Part shown: positions 1-9,239 of the stretch, one piece after another | Position numbering within the stretch: position 1 is the first letter of the stretch | Layout of the letters: each line of letters opens with the position of its first letter | NCBI GenBank assembly: GCA_937905825.1 | Contig: CALCXM010000039.1 | Coordinates: forward strand, 65,326 to 129,325 | Length of the DNA: 64,000 nt | Direction: 5' to 3' | From: an uncultured bacterium | GTDB taxonomy: Bacteria > Planctomycetota > UBA1135 > GCA-002686595 | Notes under the pieces: model-generated | Databases searched by the model: none | Told to the model about the DNA's origin: nothing | The model's input: the letters and a program-made list of their open reading frames with translations, nothing else | Made by a program: the position numbers and the translations under genes

Positions 1-695
1 GCCAAGGCGACCGCGGTGAGTTGACTGGTGGCAAAGCCAATGCCTTGCAGGATGGGGAGGATCTCGTCGCGGAAAACGCCAACGCCGGATCGGGGCACAA
101 ACAGCACGTCGCCAGCGTGAACCCAGCGCATGCTGTCCGGGCCGGGCGTTTCGCCGTTGAAGAAGTGCACCGCACAGCCCCCATCCGCATCGCGACGGAT
201 CAACGCGACGCGATCCCGGCGCGCGCCGAATTCGAAGCCTCCGCCATTGGCCAGAGCTGCCAAGACAGTCGTGGGGCGATCCAGGTTCATGACGCCTGGG
301 CGTTTCAGTTGACCCAGCAGATGAACCTGTTGTGAATCTCGCGAGATCAAGGAAAGCCCGACGACCGGGTTCACTAGGAACTCGCTGAGCGATCGGCTAA
401 TGCGCGCCTCGGCCTCTTCGAGGCTGAGCCCAGCGACCGGCACCGGACCACAAAGGGGCAAGACAACGGCGCCCTTGACGCTCACGCTGTAGCCCCGTTC
501 GTTCACCAACTCGGGGTGACCCGGGATCACCACCTGCAGCACATCGTTCGTTCCAAGCACCATGACGGGTGCGGAGGCGAGGGGGAACTTGCCGTCCTCC
601 TTTGCAACCGCTTGGGGCAGCGGAGGCGCAGCGCAGGCGAACATCACCAGAAGAGCGATGAGTTGAAAGGGCTTCAACAGGGGCTTGGTGAGCAT
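1..695 (-). CDS. Polysaccharide export protein, Wza/SLBB type (C-terminus cut by window edge)
   Basis: Reading the minus strand from the ATG at 695 gives an open frame of 231 codons that runs off the left edge. The first 20 or so residues look like a lipoprotein signal (basic start, hydrophobic run, then FACAAP). Residues about 40-130 match the Poly_export domain: VLGTNDVLQVVIPGHPEL followed by a beta-rich stretch. A SLBB-like segment follows with the diagnostic VHLLGQLKRPGVMNL and later GDVLFVPRS. Proteins of this family form the outer-membrane channel for exopolysaccharide or capsule export. The flippase gene 1.1 kb away on the other strand fits a polysaccharide locus. No strong Shine-Dalgarno precedes the ATG. 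Only the last residues should be missing, as the SLBB segment is nearly complete. Confidence 0.82.
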   Translation of the reverse strand, partial: MLTKPLLKPFQLIALLVMFACAAPPLPQAVAKEDGKFPLASAPVMVLGTNDVLQVVIPGHPELVNERGYSVSVKGAVVLPLCGPVPVAGLSLEEAEARISRSLSEFLVNPVVGLSLISRDSQQVHLLGQLKRPGVMNLDRPTTVLAALANGGGFEFGARRDRVALIRRDADGGCAVHFFNGETPGPDSMRWVHAGDVLFVPRSGVGVFRDEILPILQGIGFATSQLTAVAL

Positions 696-1034
696 GATCT
701 GGATGGAAGAGAGTTTGTGCACGGTAGGGTCGCGAGCAGGATCGCCGCGAAATGAAGGTCCGCCGCAGGGGGCGGGAATTCGTAGTGCTCTATCGAGAGC
801 GCCTGGTTTCCACGTGACGGCAGGATCCGCGTGCCCCTTTGGTTTCCCACTGTTGGAACAGCAAATGGAAGGAGCCATCGCCCCAATCCGCGTTCCGCAG
901 GGCAAGCCCAACGGACGGGGCCCCGGGGATTTGGACCAATCCTGAATTGGGCCCCCACTGGGCTTCATTCCTGAGGGGGATCTGGCGATGGGCAAGGTGC
1001 CCCCTTAACGCAAGCCACGAACAACCACCCCCCC
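696..1034. other. Divergent intergenic region, no gene seen
   Basis: This 339-base stretch separates the start of the leftward export gene from the rightward phosphatase gene and must hold both promoters. Short open frames cross it on both strands, but none has recognisable protein features. No convincing palindrome or promoter consensus was found by eye. Confidence 0.5.
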
Positions 1035-1778
1035 ATGGCCACCTGGATCGTTGGAGACATTCACGGATGCGCGGAGGAGCTCGCAGAGCTCGTCGAGCGC
1101 ATCGATCTGCAGGAAGGAGATCAACTGCTCTCCTGCGGTGATTTGTTCCATCGCGGCCCGGATCCCGTCGGGGTCATCGACGTGCTCGAGGGCGCCCAGG
1201 CGAAGTTCATTCTGGGCAACCACGAGATGGCCGTTCTGAGTCGTTTGGGCATCGCTCCGCGCTCCGTGGACGGAACCGATCGACCAGAGCTAGCGCTTTC
1301 CATCGACGATCTCGTCCCTGACGACTTGGCGGGCGATGGTCGACGGGTTTGCGATGTGAGCCAATCCGATGTGAAGCGCATCGTCAACTTCCTGGGAACT
1401 AGCTCCGGCTACGCCCTCTCGAACGACACCGTCGAAGGGGCCGGAACCACACCCAAGGGCGACCCTTGGTGGCTCGTTCACGCGGGCGTAGAACCGGGCC
1501 TCCCGCTCTTCAAGCAGAGTCGCAGAATCCTGACGTCCGTGCGCCGCTTGGCGTGTCCCGGTCAACCCTATTGGTACGAAGCCTGGCGCGGTCCAGCCCT
1601 TGTGATGTTCGGACACACCGCGGGCAAGATCCCGCGCGCCAAACGCTTTGGAGGTCGCTTGGTCTCTCTCGGCTTGGACACCGGCTGCGTGTATGGGGGT
1701 CGCTTGACCGCCTACTCACCGGAGCTGGACGAGTTCGTGGCGGTCCCGGCCCATCGCAAGTGGGTTGCCAAGGCCTGA
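1035..1778 (+). CDS. Metallophosphatase of the PPP family (Ser/Thr phosphatase or Ap4A hydrolase type)
   Basis: The 247-residue product carries the full PPP-family metal motif series: GDIHG at residues 7-11, GDLFHRGPD at about 35-43, GNHE near 62 and a late GHT. These Asp, His and Asn residues bind a dinuclear metal centre that hydrolyses phosphoesters. In bacteria this family includes protein phosphatases and symmetric diadenosine tetraphosphatase, and the sequence alone does not separate these. No signal peptide is visible, so it is probably cytoplasmic. The flippase gene follows by 22 bases, suggesting cotranscription, and phosphatases of this fold do occur near exopolysaccharide genes. 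An 18-bp tandem duplication spans its stop codon. Confidence 0.88.
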   Translation: MATWIVGDIHGCAEELAELVERIDLQEGDQLLSCGDLFHRGPDPVGVIDVLEGAQAKFILGNHEMAVLSRLGIAPRSVDGTDRPELALSIDDLVPDDLAGDGRRVCDVSQSDVKRIVNFLGTSSGYALSNDTVEGAGTTPKGDPWWLVHAGVEPGLPLFKQSRRILTSVRRLACPGQPYWYEAWRGPALVMFGHTAGKIPRAKRFGGRLVSLGLDTGCVYGGRLTAYSPELDEFVAVPAHRKWVAKA

Positions 1779-1798
1779 CCGGTTGCCAAGTCCTGACC
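1763..1798 (+). repeat. 18-bp tandem duplication across a stop codon
   Basis: Two adjacent 18-base copies, 1763-1780 and 1781-1798, differ at one base (GGTTGCCAAGGCCTGACC, with T for G in the second). The TGA that ends the phosphatase gene lies in the first copy, and the second copy fills most of the gap before the flippase start. It looks like a replication-slippage product. Confidence 0.85.
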
Positions 1799-1800
1799 GC

Positions 1801-3102
1801 ATGCCCGCCCCCCAGCAAGAGCCGCTCATGGCTCCGCGCAAGAAGCGACGCCTGCCGGGCTCGCCCGGTGCGCGCCTGACCCTGGTGGATCAGGCCATGG
1901 TCAGTGGCTCCAACTTCCTGAACACGGTCATCCTGGTGCGCGCCTTGGGGCTCTCCGGCTTCGGCGATTTCAGCATGCTGTGGCTCGTCGTTGTGTTTTT
2001 CCTCGGCTTGCAGCGGGCCTTGCTCGGTCAGCCCTTGATGACCTTCGTGCCCAAACAGGATGAGCAGCAACGCGCTTCCTACATGGCGAGTGTGCTGCGT
2101 CTCGCGGGGATATTTTCGGTGCTCGTGGCCCTCGCGACAGCCGCCGGCTTTGGCGTGTTCACGATCTTGTGGAGCACTACGGGGATTGAGGGCAGCCTGC
2201 CCGCCCTCTTGCTACTCGTCGTGAGCAAACAAGCCCACGAATTCCTGCGCTCCGCGTGCTTCTCAACTGGCCAACGGGATCGAGCCTTTTGGAATGACGT
2301 TGTGGCCTATCCCGGCCAACCCCTGGTACTCGCTGCGCTTTGGCTCAGTGGAAGCCTGACCCTCGTTTCCGCCCTGTGGGTCATTGGAGGTTTTTGCGCT
2401 CTGGGCTGCCTGCCCGGCTTGCGTCACTACGCTGGGCGCACTGCGGCACCCGAGCCCCTCGGGCGCACGGCACAAAAGCATTGGACCTTCTCCCGTTGGA
2501 TCAGCTTCATGGTGGTGATCCAGTGGTTCGGTTCCAACTCGTACTTGGTGGCCGCCGCAGCCTTGCTCGGCACGTCGGCGGTGGGCGCCCTGAAGGCTGC
2601 GCACACGGTCATCGGTGTCCTGCACCTCGTCTTCCTCACCATGGAAAACGTGGTGCCGGTGAACGCCGCCAAGTTCCTGGCGCAGGCGGGTCGGCCCCAG
2701 ATGACCGCCTACCTCAAGCGCATCGGTGGCCTGGGCTTCGCAGGAACCGGGATCATCACCATCTTGCTCGTGGCCTTCCCCCACTTCCTTTTGAGCACCT
2801 TGTACAGCGGCGTGGTCACCGACGAAATGGTGATCGCCATGCGCGGGCTCGCGGTGATGTACCTGTTCGCCTACGCCATCTCGCTCTTGAACATCTGCTT
2901 TCGCACGATCGAACGGACGCGGGTGGTGTTTCTCACCTACTTGACGAGCACGCTGGTCGCGGTCTGCTTGGCGGAAACCGTCGTCGCGCGCTTTGGCTTC
3001 GAAGGCGCGGTCTTCGGCATGCTCGGCCAGCAAGCCTTCTTGGCCCTGATCATGGGCGCGGTCTGGTGGCTCGAGTTGCGGCAAGTCGAACCCGCTTATT
3101 GA
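1801..3102 (+). CDS. Polysaccharide flippase / oligosaccharide transporter (Wzx-like)
   Basis: The product is about 433 residues with a short basic N-terminus and roughly a dozen hydrophobic segments spread along its length, for example FSMLWLVVVFFLGL, GGFCALGCL and VAMYL-type runs. The region near residue 35 (ALGLSGFGDFSMLW) has the pattern of the Wzx/MATE-like MOP superfamily, where the first helices are followed by an 'A..LG..G.G..' segment. Such proteins flip lipid-linked oligosaccharides across the inner membrane. Possible ATG starts lie at 1801 and 1828; the second puts the basic segment APRKKRR right at the N-terminus. The gene follows the phosphatase on the same strand and lies near the export gene. 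Confidence 0.75.
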   Translation: MPAPQQEPLMAPRKKRRLPGSPGARLTLVDQAMVSGSNFLNTVILVRALGLSGFGDFSMLWLVVVFFLGLQRALLGQPLMTFVPKQDEQQRASYMASVLRLAGIFSVLVALATAAGFGVFTILWSTTGIEGSLPALLLLVVSKQAHEFLRSACFSTGQRDRAFWNDVVAYPGQPLVLAALWLSGSLTLVSALWVIGGFCALGCLPGLRHYAGRTAAPEPLGRTAQKHWTFSRWISFMVVIQWFGSNSYLVAAAALLGTSAVGALKAAHTVIGVLHLVFLTMENVVPVNAAKFLAQAGRPQMTAYLKRIGGLGFAGTGIITILLVAFPHFLLSTLYSGVVTDEMVIAMRGLAVMYLFAYAISLLNICFRTIERTRVVFLTYLTSTLVAVCLAETVVARFGFEGAVFGMLGQQAFLALIMGAVWWLELRQVEPAY

Positions 3103-3143
3103 GGCGCGTCCCTTCGCCGGCATGACTCGCGGCGACGGCCGCT

Positions 3144-3247
3144 AGTCGAGGCAGGGGAAGCATCTGCGCTACTCGAGCAATGAATCCATCTGCTCCACTC
3201 GAGCAAAGAGTCCGCCTGCTCTACTCCAGCAAGCAGACCGTCTGCTC
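3144..3247. repeat. 26-bp tandem repeat overlapping the asparaginase 3' end
   Basis: Three clear 26-base units lie at 3170-3195, 3196-3221 and 3222-3247, each ending in CTGCTC, with a degenerate fourth at 3144-3169. The unit at 3222-3247 encodes the last residues of the asparaginase gene, whose TAG stop is at 3221-3223. The other units lie past the stop. The unit length is not a multiple of three, so the array does not extend the protein. Confidence 0.8.
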
Positions 3248-4378
3248 GACGCGCGGGCCCTGCTCCATGTCCGCAACGGCGTAACTAGCCTTGCCCTTGA
3301 GCTGAACACCGGCGTGGCTGCCGTCGAGCCCGAGGATGTAGTAGGTCAGGTTGAAGGTGGGCAAGCCATGCTCGTCCACCAGCCCAGGTTGCCAGGCACT
3401 CGCCCGCTGGGCTTGGCGCATGACGCGGGCCATGACTTCTAGTCCTGCCTGTGCCGGAGTTGCCCCTTGGCGCAAGAGTTCAACGATCGTCCCGCTGCCA
3501 TGGGAGAGGATGGCCGCTTCACCGCGCCCGGTCGCGCCGGCGCTGCCCGCTTCCCCATCGCAGTACAGGCCCGCTCCAATGATCGGCGAATCGCCGATGC
3601 GCCCGGGGATCTTCCAGGAGAGCCCGGACGTCGTGGTGGTGCAAGCCACCTCGCCGCTGATGGCGAGGGCGGAACAATGAATCGTTCCAGTGATGCGCTG
3701 CTTGAACTCCCCGGCGAGTCGGTCCTCTTCCGCTTGCGAGTCCAACTCGAGGGAACCGTGCTTGACGTTCTTGCGCGGGCTCAAGCGATCGTCGCGATCG
3801 CTGTGGCTCTCCTTCCAATCCATCCAGATGCGGCGCGCCTCTTCGGTCAAGAGCTCCGTGTGTGGATGGCCGTGATCGCGGGCGAACTGGTAGGCGCCCC
3901 GCCCCACAATCATCACGTGGTCCGTGCGTTCCATCACAAGTCGCGCCACCTCGCAAGGATGCAGGATGTTCTCGATGCACGCGACGGAGCCGGCGTTGTG
4001 AGTCCGGCCATCCATGACAGCCGCGTCCAGTTGCACCACGCCCAACTCATTGGGCAAGCCCCCCAAGCCGACGCTGTGATCCCTGGGATTCGCCTCGGTG
4101 ACCTTGACGACTTCGAGCGCCACGTCCAAGGGTTCGGCCCCTTGCTTCAGCTTGTCGAAGTGCAGTTTCATGCCAGGCAGAGCGTTGGTGCTGCCCACCA
4201 AAACGGCGCGGCCCGTGGTTTTCGTTCCAACACTCTGCGCCTGTCTCCAGGCGCTCCCCTTGATGACTCCCGCCCCAGCGTTTTCTCCCGCAGCTAGAGC
4301 GGCCAAGCCGGCTCCGAGTCCGAGAAAGTGGCGACGGGAAGGGGATGAGCTATCGGCGCTGGTCTGCTTGGGTTCCAT
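3221..4378 (-). CDS. N4-(beta-N-acetylglucosaminyl)-L-asparaginase, Tat-exported Ntn hydrolase
   Basis: This 385-residue protein begins with a Tat signal (SRRHFLGLGAGLAALAAG at residues 14-31), so it should be exported folded. The body matches glycosylasparaginase: VAMDGRTHNAGSVA-type segments in the alpha half, then the maturation site, where TGTIHCSALAISGE begins the beta half. The Thr after Gly is the expected autoprocessing nucleophile; most characterised enzymes have Asp before it. GLSWKIPGRIGDSPIIGAG follows, with the conserved Arg and Asp that bind substrate. The enzyme cleaves the GlcNAc-Asn link of glycoproteins. It is convergent with the flippase and divergent from the UvrA-like gene. 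Substrate specificity is inferred from the family. Confidence 0.86.
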   Translation of the reverse strand: MEPKQTSADSSSPSRRHFLGLGAGLAALAAGENAGAGVIKGSAWRQAQSVGTKTTGRAVLVGSTNALPGMKLHFDKLKQGAEPLDVALEVVKVTEANPRDHSVGLGGLPNELGVVQLDAAVMDGRTHNAGSVACIENILHPCEVARLVMERTDHVMIVGRGAYQFARDHGHPHTELLTEEARRIWMDWKESHSDRDDRLSPRKNVKHGSLELDSQAEEDRLAGEFKQRITGTIHCSALAISGEVACTTTTSGLSWKIPGRIGDSPIIGAGLYCDGEAGSAGATGRGEAAILSHGSGTIVELLRQGATPAQAGLEVMARVMRQAQRASAWQPGLVDEHGLPTFNLTYYILGLDGSHAGVQLKGKASYAVADMEQGPRVEQTVCLLE

Positions 4379-4498
4379 GGGCCAATCCTATGCGAAGACA
4401 GAGCACACGGTGAGCGAAAGGAGGCCGCCAGCTGCCTTCTTTCCCGATTTCGCGGCCGAACCCGTTTTTCGCGGAGTCCGAGCACGTACCCTCCCTGT

Positions 4499-7400
4499 AT
4501 GCGCAGTTCAGCGATCCGTCTACGGGGGGCCCGGACCCACAACCTACGTGGAATCGATCTGGACTTGCCCCATGGCGAATGGATCGCCTTTGTCGGCCCA
4601 TCCGGTTCGGGCAAGACTTCCCTGGTGTTCGACACTTTGGTGCGCGAAGGAGAGCACCGCTTCCTCTCCGGGCTATCTCCGCGAGCCCGCCAACACTTTG
4701 GCAAGTTGGGCCGCGCCGACCTTCAGGAACTGCGCGGCTTGCCCCCCACTATCGCGGTGGGCGAGCGCGCCTTCCGGCCCAACGTGCGTTCGACCGTGGG
4801 CACCTTGACGGGGGCTTTGGACCTCTTGCGCCTGCTCTTTGCGCGGGCCGCCCAAAGCCCCGGCGGCACGCCGCTCAGCCGCAGCCACTTCAGCTTCAAT
4901 CATCCCTTGGGCGCCTGCGAAAGTTGCAAGGGCCTCGGCCTTGGGGACCGCGTCGATCCCCTGCTGCTAGTGGCGGACGCGCGCAAGAGTTTGCGCAAGG
5001 GTGCCCTGGTGCCCACCTTGAAAAGTGGCTACACGGTTTACAGCCAAGTGACTCTCGAAGTTATGGACACGATTTGCAAGGCCCACGGCTTTGACGTGGA
5101 CCGTCCTTGGCAAGAACTCTCGCAAACGCAACAGGACGTGATCCTGTACGGCAGCAAAGCGCTCAAGGTGCCCTTCGGCAAGCATCCGATCGAGTCCCGC
5201 ATGAAGTGGGAAGGCATCACGGCGCGTCCCCGTGAAGAGGGCCACTACCGTGGCTTGGTGCCGGTCATCCAAGAGACGCTGTTGCGCAATCGCAATCCAA
5301 ACATCCTGCGCTTCGTGCGCAGCGTTCCCTGTGAAGTCTGCGGCGGTTCGCGCCTCGCACGCGCCGGTCGCGAAGCGCAGTTGGGGACGTTCCGCTTGCC
5401 GCAGTTGCTGCACAGCGGCCTGCAGGACTTGCTTGGTGGACTCGAGTCGTTGCCCGCCTCGCCGGTGTTGCAAGCGGTCCTCCCCGAACTCGCCAACCGC
5501 CTCCAACGCATGTTGCGCCTGGGATTGGGGCACCTTTCCCTCGACCGGGAAAGCACGACGCTCTCCGGCGGTGAGGGACAACGCCTGCGTCTCGCTGCGC
5601 AGCTCTCCGCAGGTTTGTGCGGTGTGCTGTTCGCCCTAGACGAGCCCACCCTCGGTTTGCATCCCAAGGAGCAAGCGGGCATGGGCGCCGTGCTCGACGA
5701 GCTGCGCAACATGGGCAACACCTTAGCGGTGGTCGAGCACGATCCTGACATGGTGCGCCACGCGGATCGCTTGGTGAGCCTCGGGCCGGGAGCCGGTAGC
5801 GCCGGCGGTCAGTTGCTTAGCAATGCGCCGCTCTTTGCAAAGGGTCCCTTGGGAGACTCGCCCCTCGGTCCAAGCCCCAAGCCAAAGGCCGTCCGACGAG
5901 CGGGACAGGGAGTGCTGCACCTGCGCAATCCGCGCCTGCACAACTTGAAAGGCGGCGAGTACCGGGTGCACCTTGGAGCTCTCAACGTAGTTTGCGGCCC
6001 CTCAGGTGCGGGCAAGAGTTCCCTTGTGTTTGGTACGCTGCTGCCCGCCCTGCAAGGGGAATCAGGCGGTCCCCACGATGGCTTGGACGGGACCGGCAGC
6101 GCATCCGTGCGAGCCTTGGATGCGCGCCCCATCGGCCGCACTTCGCGCAGCACACCGGCCACGTGGTCGGGACTCTTTGATTTGGTTCGCAAAGCCTTCG
6201 CGGAGACCGAAGCCGCCAAGCAAGCGGGCTTCGGCCCCAGCCACTTTTCCTACAACACGAAGCAAGGGCGTTGCCCTGCCTGTGAAGGGCTGGGCTCCCA
6301 ACGGGTGGGATTGCATCTCATGGAGAACGTCGAGTTCCCCTGCGATCTCTGCGCCGGCGGGCGCTTTGCCCAGGAGGTCTTGCAGCCCCGTTTGCGCGAC
6401 AAGTCGATCGCGGAAGTGTTGGCACTGACGGTGGACGAGGCCGTCGAGTTCTTCTCACCCGACGAGTCCGATGCGCAGGCGCGCGAGCAAGAGAACCGAA
6501 GGCAATGCAGCGCCCTGTGCGACGCCATGCAGGAACTCGGTCTCGGTCACTTGCCCATTGGACAGCCTTCGAATCGTTTGAGTCGAGGCGAGTCCCAGCG
6601 CGTGAAGCTCGCGACCTTGCTCGGCAGCACCGGGGCCAAGCCCACCATCTTGCTGCTGGATGAACCTGACCGCGGACTGCACCCGAGTGATGTGCAGTTG
6701 CTCTTGCACGCCATGGATCGTCTGGTCGAAGCGCATCACACGCTGGTGGCGATCTCCCATCACCGGCACCTTTGGGCGGCGGCGGACTTTCTCGTTGAAG
6801 TCGAGGAAGGCAAGATCCACTCGGATCCACAGCTCGATTGGAATGCCCTCAGTCAAACACGGGCTGCGCGCCCGCCCGCGGCGCAGCCAACCCACATTGA
6901 ATTGCGCGGGGTGCGCACCAACAATCTGCGCAACATCGACGTGAGCTTCCCGCGCGGGGCCATGACGGTGCTGTGTGGCGTGTCCGGCAGTGGCAAGAGC
7001 TCATTGGCCTTCGACAGCTTGGCGGCGGAAGCTTGGCAGCGCTATTCCGAGAGCCTGCCCTTTGAAGTTCGCAAGCACGTGCAACGCATGCCGCGCCCCG
7101 AACTCGATAGCTGCTTGGGCTTGGGCCCGACCTTGAGCCTGCGCCAGCGCGGAGCAACTCCAGGCAGCCGTTCCAGCGTGGCCACCCAGAGTGGCTTGGG
7201 TCCTCTGTTGCGCTTGCTCTTTTCACGGGCGGGTCTGCAAGACGGCAGGCCGACGCAACTCAGCGCAGAACACTTCAGTGCGGCGCGCACCCTCGGAGCT
7301 TGCCCCGATTGCCTGGGGAGCGCGCAACGCCAGCGTTGCGACGAGCGCAAGTTGGTGACGGATCCCGGGCGTTCCTTGCTGAAGGGCGCCTTGGCTGGCA

Positions 7401-9196
7401 CGAAACCCGGTGCGTTCTTTTCGGAACCCGACGGGCAATACATCGCAACCTTGAGAGAAGCACTGGGCCCAGAGGTGGACCTCACGGTTGCTTGGCGTGC
7501 ACTCTCCGAAGCCACTCGCCAGATCGCTTTGCATGGAACTGGATCCAAGCGCCTGCAGGTGTCCTGGCGCATGGCCGAGGGCAACCAAGAAGCCCGCGAC
7601 ACCCACGAGTTCGAAGGCACCTGGGATGGGTTCCTGGCGCTCGTGGAACGGGAAGCGCGGCGCCGTGCGAATCACAAGGGAGCAGCCCATTGGAGCGCGC
7701 CCTTAGGGCAGCAGCCTTGCGAAGTTTGTGACGGGAGCGGGCTCGCTTTGCCCGCGCGCCAGGTGCGGCTCGGAGCTTGGACCCTGCCCGAGTACCAGGC
7801 GGTCAGTGCGCGGGTTTCCCGCCAAGAGTTGCTCTCCCTCGGCTCCCAGCTGGACGCGGCGGGCCAGCTGCCCGCGTTCGCCGCATGGCAAGCACTCATG
7901 CCGGAGATCGATGGGCTGCTTGGGGACTTGATCGAGTTTGGTTTGGGGCATTTGCCCCTGGGGCGTGCCACCCAGCGCTTGTCCGACAGCGAGTACCAAC
8001 GCTTGCGACTTGCGGGAATCCTGCGCAGCGGTTTGGACGGCATCACCTTGGTGCTCGACGAACCAACCGCCGGCTTGCAATCGGAAGAAGTCGACCGGCT
8101 CTGCCAACGATTTCGCGAATTGTGCGACGCGGGCAACACCTTGATCATCGTTGAACACGAAGAGCAGGTCCTGCGGGCAGCCGACCACTTGATCGAGTTG
8201 GGCCCTGGAGCGGGATCGGCGGGGGGACGTCTCTTGCAAGCGGGCCCCCCCGAGCAAGTTCTCGCAGGAGACGGCCCCACGGCCCGCGCTCTGCGCCGAG
8301 GACAGGCACCCCGTTGCGCGCAACCCCCAGCGCCACGCTTGCAGTTCAAAGGCATCGCCCATGGACCCCTGCGAGACGTCTCCGTCGATCTCCCGTGCCA
8401 AGGCATCGTTGCGATTGCGGGGCCTTCCGGATCCGGTAAAAGCACTTTGCTGCGCTCGGTGCTCGGGGCCAGTTTCGAAGCAAGAGAATTGCGCGGAGCT
8501 CAAGCCGCTTTTCCAAGGAGCATCCTCACGCGCTTCCAAGTGGTGCATGGCGTCGAAGCCCCAAGTCGCAAAGGCACCCTGCTCGGCGCACTTGAGATGC
8601 TGAAGCCCTGGCAACGTTTCTGGTTCGATCAGCAGACGGTCAAGGAACTGCCCCAGCAGGCGTTTTCCTTTCAGAGCCCGAAGGGACGCTGCCCGGCGTG
8701 CAACGGATCGGGCCGTGAACGGGTCGCTCTTGATTTCCTCGCCGACCTAGACCTGCCCTGCCCCGCTTGCGATGGCCAGCGTTACCGCTCAGAGGTCTTG
8801 CAAGTGACTTGGAATAACATGAACCCTGCGAGCCTGCTCGAGCTCTCCATCGCCGACCTGCAGGCGCTTCTGCCAGCTGGCAAACTTCGCACAACAGGGC
8901 AAGCCTTGCTCGACGTGGGGCTGGGGCACCTGTGTTGGGGACGATCCCTGGAAAGCCTCTCCGGTGGGGAAGTGCAACGCATCGCCCTTTGCAAGAGCCT
9001 GCTCAGCAAGCTATCCCCCGCCCTGCAACTCTTCGATGATCCGACCCAGGGCCTGCATCCAGCCGATGTGCTGCGCCTGATCGAATGCCTGCAACAACTC
9101 GCGGGGCGCGGGGACCTGGTGCTGGTGAGCACTCGCAACCAGCTGCTGATCGACGGGGCGGATGAGTGCCTGCAACTCCCTGCGCGGATCCCTTGA
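4499..9196 (+). CDS. Double-length UvrA-like ABC ATPase with four nucleotide-binding domains
   Basis: The 1565-residue protein is two UvrA-like units fused in tandem. Walker A motifs occur near residues 33 (GPSGSGKT), 498 (GPSGAGKS), 826 (GVSGSGKS) and 1307 (GPSGSGKS). Each domain also has a CxxC zinc module: widely split pairs near 138/279 and 934/1074, close pairs near 591/615 and 1398/1420, as in UvrA N- and C-halves. Signature motifs vary: LSGGEGQR, LSRGESQR, LSDSEYQR, LSGGEVQR. Domain 4 has Asp for the catalytic Glu (LFDDPTQG) and lacks the H-loop His. In domain 1 the sequence passes from LLRLLFARA straight to the first zinc module, so the UvrB-binding domain of true UvrA is absent. It is therefore probably not the repair UvrA; roles in drug resistance or a different DNA transaction are possible. 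Confidence 0.88.
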   Translation: MRSSAIRLRGARTHNLRGIDLDLPHGEWIAFVGPSGSGKTSLVFDTLVREGEHRFLSGLSPRARQHFGKLGRADLQELRGLPPTIAVGERAFRPNVRSTVGTLTGALDLLRLLFARAAQSPGGTPLSRSHFSFNHPLGACESCKGLGLGDRVDPLLLVADARKSLRKGALVPTLKSGYTVYSQVTLEVMDTICKAHGFDVDRPWQELSQTQQDVILYGSKALKVPFGKHPIESRMKWEGITARPREEGHYRGLVPVIQETLLRNRNPNILRFVRSVPCEVCGGSRLARAGREAQLGTFRLPQLLHSGLQDLLGGLESLPASPVLQAVLPELANRLQRMLRLGLGHLSLDRESTTLSGGEGQRLRLAAQLSAGLCGVLFALDEPTLGLHPKEQAGMGAVLDELRNMGNTLAVVEHDPDMVRHADRLVSLGPGAGSAGGQLLSNAPLFAKGPLGDSPLGPSPKPKAVRRAGQGVLHLRNPRLHNLKGGEYRVHLGALNVVCGPSGAGKSSLVFGTLLPALQGESGGPHDGLDGTGSASVRALDARPIGRTSRSTPATWSGLFDLVRKAFAETEAAKQAGFGPSHFSYNTKQGRCPACEGLGSQRVGLHLMENVEFPCDLCAGGRFAQEVLQPRLRDKSIAEVLALTVDEAVEFFSPDESDAQAREQENRRQCSALCDAMQELGLGHLPIGQPSNRLSRGESQRVKLATLLGSTGAKPTILLLDEPDRGLHPSDVQLLLHAMDRLVEAHHTLVAISHHRHLWAAADFLVEVEEGKIHSDPQLDWNALSQTRAARPPAAQPTHIELRGVRTNNLRNIDVSFPRGAMTVLCGVSGSGKSSLAFDSLAAEAWQRYSESLPFEVRKHVQRMPRPELDSCLGLGPTLSLRQRGATPGSRSSVATQSGLGPLLRLLFSRAGLQDGRPTQLSAEHFSAARTLGACPDCLGSAQRQRCDERKLVTDPGRSLLKGALAGTKPGAFFSEPDGQYIATLREALGPEVDLTVAWRALSEATRQIALHGTGSKRLQVSWRMAEGNQEARDTHEFEGTWDGFLALVEREARRRANHKGAAHWSAPLGQQPCEVCDGSGLALPARQVRLGAWTLPEYQAVSARVSRQELLSLGSQLDAAGQLPAFAAWQALMPEIDGLLGDLIEFGLGHLPLGRATQRLSDSEYQRLRLAGILRSGLDGITLVLDEPTAGLQSEEVDRLCQRFRELCDAGNTLIIVEHEEQVLRAADHLIELGPGAGSAGGRLLQAGPPEQVLAGDGPTARALRRGQAPRCAQPPAPRLQFKGIAHGPLRDVSVDLPCQGIVAIAGPSGSGKSTLLRSVLGASFEARELRGAQAAFPRSILTRFQVVHGVEAPSRKGTLLGALEMLKPWQRFWFDQQTVKELPQQAFSFQSPKGRCPACNGSGRERVALDFLADLDLPCPACDGQRYRSEVLQVTWNNMNPASLLELSIADLQALLPAGKLRTTGQALLDVGLGHLCWGRSLESLSGGEVQRIALCKSLLSKLSPALQLFDDPTQGLHPADVLRLIECLQQLAGRGDLVLVSTRNQLLIDGADECLQLPARIP

Positions 9197-9239
9197 AAAG
9201 GGTAGGGTAGGGTTCCCCCAAACCTCATACCGATCCCCC

